From positions 3,900,221 to 3,964,220 of the forward strand of contig NZ_FOJG01000002.1 of NCBI RefSeq assembly GCF_900110835.1: a stretch of DNA of 64,000 bases. Direction: 5' to 3'. Shown here in pieces: positions 9,073-18,926 of this stretch; the first letter of the stretch is position 1, and the number at the start of each line of letters is the position of its first letter. The notes under the pieces were generated by a model. It worked only from the letters and a program-made list of their open reading frames with translations, did no database searches and had not been told where the DNA came from. The translations under genes were made by a program, and so were the position numbers. The DNA comes from Chitinophaga arvensicola (GTDB taxonomy: Bacteria > Bacteroidota > Bacteroidia > Chitinophagales > Chitinophagaceae).

Positions 9073-10950
9073 ATGAAACGTACCATCATAAAACTTTCTT
9101 TCATCCTGGGTTTAGGCATCTCGCTTTTCGGATGTAAGAAAAATTTTGTTGACGAATCCAAACCCTACAACGTCCTGAATCCGGACATCTTCCCGGAAAC
9201 CATGGACCAGGTAGATTATTTCCTCAACTCTCCTTATGCCAATATTCACAGCGTGGAACTGTTTGGATTTTCAGGATTGGGCAGGTTCTTTTATAATATA
9301 GATCATACGGGAGATGTGGCATGGCTGGGTACCAGCGAATGGAACGATCTCCAGATGCTTCGCGTCAACTCCGGCAACAGCTATGCCGGCGCGCAGTGGC
9401 GGGGTTTATACAGAGGCGTGCAACAGGCAAGAACGTTCATCGATCAGATCGTTCCCAATTTTAAGAAAAAGAAAGGAAGTAGTTTATCTGCCGCCGATAC
9501 CCTGGCTTTAAGATACAAACTCGGTGAGGCTTACTACCTGCGTGCCTGGCATTATTACTTCCTGATGAATTTATATGCACAGGAAGTAGTGGTAAAAGCC
9601 AATGGGGATAACACAAAACCCGGTGTAATCCTGTTTACTTCGGATATCAAAATCGGTGACCGTACCGATGAAATGCGTCCTCGTAGTACCGTAAAACAAT
9701 GCTGGGACTACGTGATAGCGGACCTAAAAAATGCCATGGCTAATTTAACAGAACCTTCCACCGGTGTAAAGAAAACCTGGGCGGGCGCAGGTAAAGGCCG
9801 GATCGACTACTATGCTGCGGAAGCGTTGCTGGGTCGCGCACTGATGTACGAAGAACGCTGGAGTGAAGCCCGCGATGCGTTTGTGGATATCGTTCAAAAC
9901 TCCGGAAAATCGCTGATGAATTTCCAGGATTATAATAACATGTGGAATGGCAATCCCCAGTATGCCAATAACGAAAACAATAATACAGAAGCGCTGCACC
10001 AGATCACGATTGTGAGGTCCGGCGACAATGCCATGGCCGGCCCATCAACAGCGTCAGCTGTCAGCCTGATCTTTACGCCGTTCTATGACAATGGCACACC
10101 TGGTGGTGCGACTCCCGGCTATGGCAATATGTATATCCACGACCGGAACCTGGGCCGTTTTGGATTTCCGCAGCAATACTATCCTGTTATGAAAGGCCTC
10201 GGCACTCCAGGCCGCACCGTAGAAGCCTCTTATGTAGATTCCTGCCGCCATATGAAAACACTGAAACGTTATGGCACAGATCCGGATCCACGCTTATGGG
10301 TATGCGCGTATCAGCCTTGGGTAGACACCGTGATGAACAGCAATGCAAAAGTGGCGATACTACCTTATGGCGCAGGCGCTGAAACCGAGTACCAGCTCAA
10401 TGCGCCGCAGGCGGCCAATACCATCAAGCACGGATGGACACTTCGCAAATTCAACCTGTATGATGTGCAGGCCAGCCAGAATCCACGTATGCATGGTGCT
10501 GATTTCTATTTCACCCGTTTACCGGAAATATATCTTAACCTGGCAGAATGCTACTGGAAACTGAGTGGCAATAACACCGATGCGAACGCACTGGATTATA
10601 TCAACCGGGTACACCGCAGAGCCTGGGATCAGACGGGCGTAGATTATAATACCGTGGCTGCCGGCACAAAAATCACCAAAGCACAACTCCATCCCAATAG
10701 CACGGATGCCTCATTCCAGGACCAACTGGCATTGAATGCACTCTATTATGAAACCTGGGCGGAAACATTCGGAGAAGCTAAATGGTGGTTCAACGTAAGA
10801 AGATGGGGCCTCGGACCCAATGAAGCAAAAGTATATGAAAAAAGCAGGGCCGGTGCTATCACGTGGAACTCCGAAGATCAGTACGCGTTACCCATTTTAC
10901 AGACAGAGATAGACAGGAATGTCAATTGCGTGCAGAACAAAGGTTACTAG
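9073..10950 (+). CDS. SusD/RagB-family surface glycan-binding lipoprotein
   Basis: 625 residues with a lipoprotein signal (SLFGC, Cys21). SusD-like features include LGEAYYLRAWHYYFLMNLYAQ in the N-terminal TPR part, LPEIYLNLAECYWKL, and the C-terminal ALYYETWAETFGEAKWWFNVRRW. It pairs with the SusC gene upstream as lid and ligand-binding subunit. It is larger than the SusD at the left end of the window, so the two systems probably bind different glycans. A long hairpin follows the stop codon. Confidence 0.95.
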   Translation: MKRTIIKLSFILGLGISLFGCKKNFVDESKPYNVLNPDIFPETMDQVDYFLNSPYANIHSVELFGFSGLGRFFYNIDHTGDVAWLGTSEWNDLQMLRVNSGNSYAGAQWRGLYRGVQQARTFIDQIVPNFKKKKGSSLSAADTLALRYKLGEAYYLRAWHYYFLMNLYAQEVVVKANGDNTKPGVILFTSDIKIGDRTDEMRPRSTVKQCWDYVIADLKNAMANLTEPSTGVKKTWAGAGKGRIDYYAAEALLGRALMYEERWSEARDAFVDIVQNSGKSLMNFQDYNNMWNGNPQYANNENNNTEALHQITIVRSGDNAMAGPSTASAVSLIFTPFYDNGTPGGATPGYGNMYIHDRNLGRFGFPQQYYPVMKGLGTPGRTVEASYVDSCRHMKTLKRYGTDPDPRLWVCAYQPWVDTVMNSNAKVAILPYGAGAETEYQLNAPQAANTIKHGWTLRKFNLYDVQASQNPRMHGADFYFTRLPEIYLNLAECYWKLSGNNTDANALDYINRVHRRAWDQTGVDYNTVAAGTKITKAQLHPNSTDASFQDQLALNALYYETWAETFGEAKWWFNVRRWGLGPNEAKVYEKSRAGAITWNSEDQYALPILQTEIDRNVNCVQNKGY

Positions 10951-10966
10951 CAAATATATCATAACT

Positions 10967-11020
10967 GCCATTACGCTACTGACGGTTAACAGACCCCCTA
11001 ACCGTCAGTAGCGCAATGGC
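10967..11020 (+). terminator. Long hairpin after SusD, attenuator or partial terminator
   Basis: Two 22-nt arms (10967-10988 and 10999-11020) are complementary except for one position and enclose a 10-nt loop ending in five C. No T-run follows. Within an operon, such a hairpin may protect the susCD transcript or reduce read-through into the enzyme genes. Confidence 0.55.
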
Positions 11021-11062
11021 AACAACTAATTCACAACGGCAGATAGCTAAAAGAAGGAAGTA

Positions 11063-12877
11063 ATGATGAAGAAATATGTAAGTACATTATTGTTTGTTCT
11101 TTTGATGGTGAGCAGCAGTACTGCGCAGCTGGCAAAAGAAATCCCACCTCCTGTTGATAAAATAAAAAAGATAGGCGATAAACTGATACGGGAAACGCCC
11201 TTTGCCTACCGGCTGATATCACCCTCAAGGAGTAAGCGTTTCAACGGATTATGCTTCGTAGATTTTGGCAAAACATTTGGCAAAGGAAAGCCGGCTATCG
11301 CTTACGCATATACGCAATTAACGGTTCCGGAAGCCACCCTGATAACGGTAGAAATAGCACACAATGATGAATGCAAAATATGGTGTAACGATAATCTTGT
11401 TTATGAAAAAAAAGGCGCCAGGGATATTGCAATAGTGAGAGATGAAAGAAGTATGGCCATGACAGATTCCTTTCAGTTGTCATTACAAAAAGGCCACAAT
11501 GATATACTGATAAAATCCGCTACCAGCGGAAAAGAATGGTGCGTATTTTTACAACCACCCAGTGAACAGGATGCCGTATTGAATGTACGTCATACCTATC
11601 CTGAAATAGGATTACAACATGTAAAAAATGTAGACAGCAGTGTGGCGAATCTGAGCAACTGGCTTGTTTGCGGACCTTTTCCACCAGGCATAGCAACAGC
11701 ACATGCACCCGAAAAAGAAATCCGCTTCGGCGCTATGTATGCCGGTCTTACCGATCCCATCACCTGGACCATTCCTTCCACAGCTATACTGGGCGACGTA
11801 ATAGACGCCAAAGCATGGGGCACTACCTACCAATGGAATTATCATAATGGCGGCGTAGCCTGGGCCATGGCGCAATTGAGCGAACTGACCGGCGAAAAGC
11901 AATACCATGAATGGACGGCGAATTTCTGCGACTTCCAGATGGAAGGGATGCCATTTGTAAACTACCAGGTAAATAAACTCCGGGCCTATAATTCAGCCAA
12001 CGCCATGGTCATTAATTCAAGGTTACTGGATTTTACCCTGGCGCCTGCTATGCCATTGATTTACCGGCTACGGAAAGAAAAGGATTTCAAAAATGAGGCG
12101 ATCTATAAAACATATATCGCGCATATGATGGACTATGCAACAACCGGGCAGATCAGAAGTCCGGGCTACACGAACTATACACGCACCACACCAGAAACAT
12201 ATACCACCTGGGTAGATGATATGTTCATGGGCATTCCATTCTTAATGCAGGCAGGGCTTTATGTCAATGACCCGGCAAAGCGGAAACTATTTTTTGATGA
12301 CGCCGCCCATCAACTCCTGGATTTCACCAAACACGTATGGGATAAGGACGCCCGGCTTTTCATGCACGCCAGTTATTCCAAACGTCCGCAAACGAAACTG
12401 CCTTACTGGTCAAGGGCCAATGGCTGGGCCATCTGGGCAATGACAGAAGTACTGATGGCATTACCAAAAGATCATCCTCAATACAAACCTATTTTATCCC
12501 TGTACCGCAACTTTTCCAATTCATTGATCCGTTATCAAAGTACGGATGGCTTCTGGCATAATGTGATCAACAGGAACGATTCCCCGGTTGAAGTCTCCGG
12601 TACGGCTATATTCACCATGGCCATGGCCAGAGGTGTGAGGCTGGGTTGGCTGGACAAGAAAAAATTCACGCCCCTGGTAGAAAAAGGCTGGCGTGCTATC
12701 GCCTCCGAAATAGAAGATGACGGCACTGTACATAAAATATGTGTAGGCACCATGTGCTCCGAAGATGTGAACTACTATATGACAAGACCTTTCTACGACA
12801 ACGATACACATGGATCCTTTGCGGTGATCTTCGCCGGTATTGAAGTACAGAAAATGTTGAATGAGCAGCACAGATAA
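11063..12877 (+). CDS. GH105/GH88-like unsaturated uronyl hydrolase with N-terminal extension
   Basis: 604 residues with a signal peptide (cleavage after SSSTAQ). The C-terminal two-thirds (about 225-600) has the alpha/alpha-barrel motifs of the Glyco_hydro_88 family: WNYHNGGVAWAM, TTWVDDMFMGIPFL with the Asp pair 385-386 in the position of the catalytic Asp of YteR-like enzymes, SRANGWAIWAM, and FWHNVI. These enzymes remove the 4,5-unsaturated uronic acid left by polysaccharide lyases. The N-terminal 200 residues are not recognised and look beta-rich. The gene has a GGAAG ribosome-binding site. It is 42 bp from the next glycosidase and presumably acts in the periplasm. Confidence 0.85.
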   Translation: MMKKYVSTLLFVLLMVSSSTAQLAKEIPPPVDKIKKIGDKLIRETPFAYRLISPSRSKRFNGLCFVDFGKTFGKGKPAIAYAYTQLTVPEATLITVEIAHNDECKIWCNDNLVYEKKGARDIAIVRDERSMAMTDSFQLSLQKGHNDILIKSATSGKEWCVFLQPPSEQDAVLNVRHTYPEIGLQHVKNVDSSVANLSNWLVCGPFPPGIATAHAPEKEIRFGAMYAGLTDPITWTIPSTAILGDVIDAKAWGTTYQWNYHNGGVAWAMAQLSELTGEKQYHEWTANFCDFQMEGMPFVNYQVNKLRAYNSANAMVINSRLLDFTLAPAMPLIYRLRKEKDFKNEAIYKTYIAHMMDYATTGQIRSPGYTNYTRTTPETYTTWVDDMFMGIPFLMQAGLYVNDPAKRKLFFDDAAHQLLDFTKHVWDKDARLFMHASYSKRPQTKLPYWSRANGWAIWAMTEVLMALPKDHPQYKPILSLYRNFSNSLIRYQSTDGFWHNVINRNDSPVEVSGTAIFTMAMARGVRLGWLDKKKFTPLVEKGWRAIASEIEDDGTVHKICVGTMCSEDVNYYMTRPFYDNDTHGSFAVIFAGIEVQKMLNEQHR

Positions 12878-12919
12878 GAGAAAGCAAAGAAGAAACCTGA
12901 TGATACCTTCAGGATAAAA

Positions 12920-15900
12920 ATGATTTCGAAACCGATTCAAAATAATATGCACGTGAAACTTGTTATACTGGGAACCATACTGCTTTTTACCCTGCAAACC
13001 GCCCATGCACAAATGAAAGATCCGCAGGATTGGATCGGTTATGAAGACGTACTGGGTGTAAAAAACGGGCTAAGAAATTACGATTATGAGGTAAACCTCA
13101 CTGGCTCTTCAGCCCCCGCAAATGTGTTCTGGCCCGGCGATGCCATCCGCCTGAAATTCCAGCTCATCAACAATACCAATTACGTTATTGATACAGATGC
13201 TAAAGCATACATCATCCGCTACGGCACCAAAGGTATTCCCAATGATATCTGGTGGCCCCGGATGGTGAAACTGGATTACGAAAAAGTGATTCCCGTTAAG
13301 GTCAGGATCGCGCCCAACGGCTACCTCGACACGGAGATGACCATAGATGACATCAAAGAATATGGCGGTTATGCTGTTGTATTTGATCTCGGGAAAAACG
13401 GGCGCAGACTGGCAACCAGTTTTGTACTGAGCATGAAGCCATCTCCCGTAAAAATGCAATACCCGAAACAATCGCTGGACTTCCTCGGGGTGGACTTCCT
13501 GCAAAGAATGGGGATACAGGCAATCCGTTACGGCGTGCCCTACATGACCACTACCAATCCGGGATACCAGGCTTATATGCAGGAACTCAAGCGCCAGATG
13601 AAGAACTTCAGCGACAATAATATTACCGTGATGCTGATGTTTGGTGAAGGACAAACCGCGCAATCCATGCCACTGGGCATCAGCCGGCCACATCTCGACA
13701 ACAACGGTAAATTTCTCCGGACCAAACAGGATCTTGCGTGGATGCCGGACATGGATGAAGACTTCAAAAAATATGTGAAAGAACTATGCATGAACTTTGG
13801 CTGGCCAAATGGCCCCGTTACATCAGTATGCCTTTGGAATGAGCCATGGGAAGGCACCTCCATCTCCGGTTGGCAGGCAGACATGCTCCGCTACCGGGAA
13901 ATATATACCAAAATGGCGGAAGCTGTGCTGGAATCACGCAAAGAAAACAGGGACGTATTAGTAGGTGGCGGCGACTCCAACTCCAACGCCATGGATAAGT
14001 TTTTCGCCGATGGTACCCAAAAGATGCTGCCCATTTTTGATTTTCTCTCTATTCACTATCAGGGCATGGAATCGCCGGTACTGTACCCGGAATGGAACAA
14101 CCGAAAAGACTATAAAGGCAAAGTAAAAATATGGGATACAGAAAGCTGGGTGGGCAACACGGATGATCGTATCGGCCTGGTGGTAGCGGCAAACCGCTCT
14201 GCAGGCTACGACCGCTCCATGGGCGTTTACGGAGGATATATGTACTCCGGCGATCCGCACCGATCCGTGCAAAGCATGACCATCCGCACCAAAAACGGAT
14301 TGGAAACTGTTCCCAAATTACATAATACCTGGTCTACCGCTGCCGCCATGGGCGCTACGCAAAGTCTTATCGGCGAACGCGAATTCAATCGCCTTTTTTT
14401 TAATAACGGTCTTCCCTGGGTAATGGTATTTGACGGTTATCATAACAACAAAGAGGATGGCAGCATTGTGATTGCCGGCGATCTGGGAGAAGCTTTCGGT
14501 GCTACGCATATGTTGTTCCGGAATGTACGCAGTCTTACCGAAGCGAAGAAAAAACAACAATTATATGAACGCTTAAAAACAACGACAGACCATACCGAAC
14601 GAAAAAAAATAACTGATGAACTCAGCCAGTTCGCTCCCATTACCGATGGTAAAATGATCGTCAAAGCAGATCCCTCCTTCTTGTTGTATGATTTTTATGG
14701 CAACAATATCGCGCCCCGTAATGGAATATTTACCATCCCGCTCAATTACCAGGGTTATTTTATGCGGGTGAATGGAACGCCCCATGCATTCGACAAACTA
14801 GTGGCTGCGATCCGCCAGGCGCGCATAGAAGGGTATGAGCCATTGGAGATCATACCAAAAGATTTCACCGCGCCTGTGGAAACAAAACCAGGCATGCAGC
14901 TGCAGCTGACAAATATCCTGAATCGACCGGTGAAAGGTACACTAGCCGTTACCGTGGGCGATCTTCAACTGAGCTATCCGCAAACAATTGCGTTCCGTGC
15001 TCATGAAACAAAAACAATTACTGTCCAGGTAAAAAATGGCATTGCCAATAAAGAAAACAGTTATCCGTTGCAGGTACATTTCGATGCCGGCCATGATGGC
15101 TTTGCCGTTCATTACGAGGATATGCATGTTAATTATATCGCTAAAAAAAGTATCCGGGTAGATGGAGACCTGAGCGACTGGGCCGGTGTTATTCCACAAA
15201 CCATCAAAGGATCTTCCAAAGCCAGTATATCTCTCACGGAAGCAGCCTGGCATCCGTATGAGAACTTTGATACCGCCTCCGACGGACTGGCCAATACCTA
15301 TGTAGCTTACGACGATCAATATTTTTATTTCGGCGCCAAGGTGGCTGATAAAACACCCAATAAAGGCGCACCACGGTTTGAAACAAGAGACGATGACCAA
15401 TACTTCTACCCGGATACTGCTTACATGCAAACCATGTACGCGATGGAACCGGTGCTGAACAGTCAACCCGTTGCTGCTGATAATAAAGCAGCCTTGCAAC
15501 TGCCAACCGGCGGCCGTGTGATGAATTACTTTGAAAACTCTGCCACCACCAGATCTATCGGAATGGACATCAGCCTGCCAACGGACAGGTATACACGCAC
15601 TTCGTTGTATTTCCCTGGTATCAGTCAACGTAACGTAGCTGTCGCCGTATACGACCGGGAAAGCGGCAAAGAACTGATGACTACCAATATTGAGAATTGC
15701 TGGAACGGGGCCTGGCTTAATCTTGACCTGGCAGGAAAGCTGCGTATCCGTTGCTCCGCCATAACCTGGGATAGCTGGAGGAATACCACCAAACTGGCTG
15801 GTATCTTCTTTGATACCTCCGATCAGGCTGCGGGCAGCACCGCAGCGATATTAGCAGGTAAAGATTTTGATACACAGGGCAACTGGATAGGCGTATATGG

Positions 15901-16573
15901 TAAATCAGGATATTACTTACCGGGATCACCCAGTGTACTGGCCAACAATATCCAATGTACACCGGTATCCCAGAACGACCTGGTACCATTGGTCTGGCCT
16001 AAAAACGTCAGAAGATTTTCCTATCGTAAAACCGGTACCCTCCCTGATGGCATGACCGGGGAGAAATTTGATAATATACTGCTGGCATTCAATGTAATCC
16101 CCATCGGAGAGGATGGTATGGAAGCAGCTCCCAAAGGCACTATGCCCCGATATACCGGTTATAAATGCACCGATTATGAATATGCACTAAACACCGTTGC
16201 ATCGGAATATGGCGGTGGCTTTGAAATATGGCGGTTGCTGACTCCCGGTATGCCCCGCAAACATTTCTTTCCCCGGCAGCCTAAATCGCCTTTTGATGGT
16301 GCGGTGAAGAATGGTAAATTGGTAACGGTACGTAAAGGCAATACCCTGTTTACCGAATGTGCTATTCCCTGGAGTGAAATACCGGATGTAAAACGAATGA
16401 TTGATAAAGGAGGAAAAGTAAAATTCTCTGCGAGGATCAACGATGATGGCGCCAGCGCCGCCTGTATGGAGCTTGCCCGTGACCGCAGTGTATCAAAGGT
16501 AAATGCCAGGGCTTTCCACCCCGACTGGAAAGAGCACTGGGCAAATGAAGTAGAATTTGGTATAGAAAAATAA
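12920..16573 (+). CDS. Large secreted clan-A-like glycoside hydrolase with CBM9-like C-terminal region
   Basis: 1217 residues with a signal peptide ending THAHAQ-like (TAHAQ, about residue 31). The second Met (residue 10) is an alternative start giving a cleaner signal. A beta-rich N-terminal domain (about 35-185) precedes a TIM-barrel-like region with CLWNEPWEG (Glu308, candidate acid/base) and WDTESWVG (Glu408, candidate nucleophile). A spacing of 100 residues is typical for clan GH-A. From about 740 the segment KKSIRVDGDLSDWAG begins a CBM9-like carbohydrate-binding region, with two further domains towards the end. I cannot assign a numbered GH family; GH39- or GH2-like enzymes and unclassified families are possible. 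It is cotranscribed with the GH105-like and GH92 genes. Confidence 0.75.
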   Translation: MISKPIQNNMHVKLVILGTILLFTLQTAHAQMKDPQDWIGYEDVLGVKNGLRNYDYEVNLTGSSAPANVFWPGDAIRLKFQLINNTNYVIDTDAKAYIIRYGTKGIPNDIWWPRMVKLDYEKVIPVKVRIAPNGYLDTEMTIDDIKEYGGYAVVFDLGKNGRRLATSFVLSMKPSPVKMQYPKQSLDFLGVDFLQRMGIQAIRYGVPYMTTTNPGYQAYMQELKRQMKNFSDNNITVMLMFGEGQTAQSMPLGISRPHLDNNGKFLRTKQDLAWMPDMDEDFKKYVKELCMNFGWPNGPVTSVCLWNEPWEGTSISGWQADMLRYREIYTKMAEAVLESRKENRDVLVGGGDSNSNAMDKFFADGTQKMLPIFDFLSIHYQGMESPVLYPEWNNRKDYKGKVKIWDTESWVGNTDDRIGLVVAANRSAGYDRSMGVYGGYMYSGDPHRSVQSMTIRTKNGLETVPKLHNTWSTAAAMGATQSLIGEREFNRLFFNNGLPWVMVFDGYHNNKEDGSIVIAGDLGEAFGATHMLFRNVRSLTEAKKKQQLYERLKTTTDHTERKKITDELSQFAPITDGKMIVKADPSFLLYDFYGNNIAPRNGIFTIPLNYQGYFMRVNGTPHAFDKLVAAIRQARIEGYEPLEIIPKDFTAPVETKPGMQLQLTNILNRPVKGTLAVTVGDLQLSYPQTIAFRAHETKTITVQVKNGIANKENSYPLQVHFDAGHDGFAVHYEDMHVNYIAKKSIRVDGDLSDWAGVIPQTIKGSSKASISLTEAAWHPYENFDTASDGLANTYVAYDDQYFYFGAKVADKTPNKGAPRFETRDDDQYFYPDTAYMQTMYAMEPVLNSQPVAADNKAALQLPTGGRVMNYFENSATTRSIGMDISLPTDRYTRTSLYFPGISQRNVAVAVYDRESGKELMTTNIENCWNGAWLNLDLAGKLRIRCSAITWDSWRNTTKLAGIFFDTSDQAAGSTAAILAGKDFDTQGNWIGVYGKSGYYLPGSPSVLANNIQCTPVSQNDLVPLVWPKNVRRFSYRKTGTLPDGMTGEKFDNILLAFNVIPIGEDGMEAAPKGTMPRYTGYKCTDYEYALNTVASEYGGGFEIWRLLTPGMPRKHFFPRQPKSPFDGAVKNGKLVTVRKGNTLFTECAIPWSEIPDVKRMIDKGGKVKFSARINDDGASAACMELARDRSVSKVNARAFHPDWKEHWANEVEFGIEK

Positions 16574-16580
16574 TTCAGCC

Positions 16581-18863
16581 ATGGGCAGATATCTATTGCT
16601 TCTTTTTTTTATCCCTTTCATAACGGGATGTAGTGCAACAACTGATAGTCAGAACGACAAAGTTGATGTACTCAGTTTTGTTAATCCTTTTATTGGCACC
16701 GGTGGCCATGGGCATACCTTTCCGGGAGCCGCCTATCCATCCGGCATGGTGCAGTTAAGCCCGGATACAGGCGTCGATGGCTGGGACTGGTGCTCAGGCT
16801 ATCACTATTCCGATAGTACCATCATCGGTTTTTCCCATACCCATCTTTCCGGTACCGGGCGTTCCGATCTGCTGGACGTAATGCTGATGCCAACTGTAGG
16901 TAAAATAGCCATCAAACCCGGTAGTAAAACTCAACCCGGAGATGGATACCGCTCCAGGTTTTCCCATGATGAAGAAGTGGCCACACCCGGCTATTACAAG
17001 GTAAAGCTGCAGGATTATGATATCACTGCCGAGCTGACCGTTTCACCACGCTGCGGCTTTCATCGGTATACCTTTCCTGCAAATAAAGCATCGCATATTA
17101 TACTGGACCTGTCGCATCACTATGAAACAGATTCTGTGCTGTTTACCTCCGTTAATGTGATAGATAGCTGCACCCTCACCGGCGAACGACAAACCAAAGG
17201 CTGGGGCGAACCCGGAGAAAAATACTGGGTACATCAGAAAGTGTTTTATGCTATCAAAGTTTCAAAGCCATTTAGTCCGTCTATTGCGGTAGATGGGGAT
17301 TTCATCACTCCTGCCACTGCCACCGGTAAAAACGTAAAAGCAGTACTCAACTTCGAAACATCGAAAGATGAAATGGTACTGGTAAAGGTGGGTATATCAC
17401 CGGTAAGTATTGAAAATGCGCTGGAGAATTTATCGTCAGAAATACCTAACTGGGATTTCAACGAGATCCTCACACAGGCGCAATTGAAATGGGAACATGA
17501 ACTGTCTAAAATCAAGGTGACTGCTCCCGATAAAACAAAAACGATTTTCTATACGGCCTTATACCACAGCTTGGTTACTCCCTATCTTTTTAATGACGTA
17601 AATAAGGAGTATACCGGCTTTGATGCTAAAACACATAAAGCAGATGGATTTAAAAACTATACGGCATTATCCCTGTGGGATACCTTCCGTTCCCTGAATC
17701 CGCTGCTGACAATACTTGATCCGGGTAAAGCGAATGATATCATCCAATCCATGCTGGCGCAATATGATCAGACTGGCTTGCTACCGGTTTGGCCGTTATG
17801 GTCCAGTGAAACCAACTGTATGATCGGTTATCATGCCGTGCCCATTATTGCAGACGCTTATTTCAAAGGTATCCGCAATTACGATGTGAACAAAGCTTAC
17901 GAAGCGATGAAAAGATCAGCTATGCAGGATGCGTTTGGCGTAAAGGAACTAAAGCAGTTCGGATATATTCCATATGATCTGTACAACAAATCCGTTTCCA
18001 CTGCATTGGAATATTGCTATGATGATTGGTGTATCGCGCAAATGGCGAAGGAACTGGGTCATGAAGAAGACTATGCTTATTTCATGAAAAGGGCCATGTC
18101 CTACACCACTTATTTTGATAAAGAAAATAAACTGATGAATGGTTTTTCGAGTACGCGCAGTTTCCGTCGCCCATTCGATCCTTTCCTCTCTTCTTATGGG
18201 CCGGGGGATTGGGTAGAAGGAAATTCCTGGCAATATTCTTTCTTCGTGCCGCACGATATACAGGGATTGATTAACCTTTATGGTAGCAATGCCGGCTTCG
18301 GGCAGGCGCTGGATAGCTTATTTGCGGTGTCCTCCAACCTCTCCGGGCATGATGTGCCCATAGATATCAGTGGATTGATCGGGCAGTATGCACAGGGAAA
18401 TGAGCCCAGTCACCATGTGGCGTACCTGTACAATTACATCGGGCAGCCGTATAAGACACAGGAAAAACTTCACCAGATCATGACCACGCTGTATACCGAT
18501 CAGCCGGATGGTTTGTCTGGAAATGATGATTGCGGGCAGATGTCGGCATGGTATGTATTCAGTGCTATGGGCTTTTATCCGGTGAATCCTGCGGAAGGCA
18601 TTTACGTATTCGGGAAACCTATGCTGACCAGTGCCGCTATTGTTACAAATAATAAGACTTTTACCATGAAGGCCATTGGGTTAAGTGACAAGAACAGGTA
18701 TATCCAATCGGTAAAATTGAACGGAAAAGACTATACGAAATTGTTCATCCATCACAAAGATATTATGGAAGGAGGCAGCCTTGAATTCACGATGGGGGCG
18801 GCCCCTGGTGCTTTCAATGGTGCGACATTACCACCTTCGGTCTCTACAGCCACAGAAAGATAG
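16581..18863 (+). CDS. GH92-family alpha-mannosidase lipoprotein
   Basis: 760 residues, lipoprotein signal (FITGC, Cys17). The family signature is clear: VNPFIGTGGHGHTFPGA at the start of the mature protein, GFSHTHLSGTG, LWDTFRSLNPLL, and GNDDCGQMSAWYVFSAMGF near the end. GH92 enzymes are calcium-dependent exo-acting alpha-mannosidases with inverting mechanism; the exact linkage (1,2, 1,3, 1,4 or 1,6) cannot be read here. It lies 7 bp after the previous gene and closes the operon. With the uronyl hydrolase it suggests a mannose- and uronate-containing substrate. Confidence 0.95.
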   Translation: MGRYLLLLFFIPFITGCSATTDSQNDKVDVLSFVNPFIGTGGHGHTFPGAAYPSGMVQLSPDTGVDGWDWCSGYHYSDSTIIGFSHTHLSGTGRSDLLDVMLMPTVGKIAIKPGSKTQPGDGYRSRFSHDEEVATPGYYKVKLQDYDITAELTVSPRCGFHRYTFPANKASHIILDLSHHYETDSVLFTSVNVIDSCTLTGERQTKGWGEPGEKYWVHQKVFYAIKVSKPFSPSIAVDGDFITPATATGKNVKAVLNFETSKDEMVLVKVGISPVSIENALENLSSEIPNWDFNEILTQAQLKWEHELSKIKVTAPDKTKTIFYTALYHSLVTPYLFNDVNKEYTGFDAKTHKADGFKNYTALSLWDTFRSLNPLLTILDPGKANDIIQSMLAQYDQTGLLPVWPLWSSETNCMIGYHAVPIIADAYFKGIRNYDVNKAYEAMKRSAMQDAFGVKELKQFGYIPYDLYNKSVSTALEYCYDDWCIAQMAKELGHEEDYAYFMKRAMSYTTYFDKENKLMNGFSSTRSFRRPFDPFLSSYGPGDWVEGNSWQYSFFVPHDIQGLINLYGSNAGFGQALDSLFAVSSNLSGHDVPIDISGLIGQYAQGNEPSHHVAYLYNYIGQPYKTQEKLHQIMTTLYTDQPDGLSGNDDCGQMSAWYVFSAMGFYPVNPAEGIYVFGKPMLTSAAIVTNNKTFTMKAIGLSDKNRYIQSVKLNGKDYTKLFIHHKDIMEGGSLEFTMGAAPGAFNGATLPPSVSTATER

Positions 18864-18926
18864 TTTATGGTGATTGCATGGCCGGGGTCTCTGATGCTGA
18901 GAATTGCAGATGAGATTTACCGGCCA

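Noticed and set aside
11001..11017. Possible target of the candidate guide (shared GTCAGTA)
   Set aside because: Only 7 bases agree and they lie in a hairpin after SusD; this is a chance match.
14942..15628. A 228-codon minus-strand ORF inside the large glycosidase gene
   Set aside because: It lies wholly antisense to a convincing CDS and lacks any recognisable domain; it is a shadow of the codon pattern.
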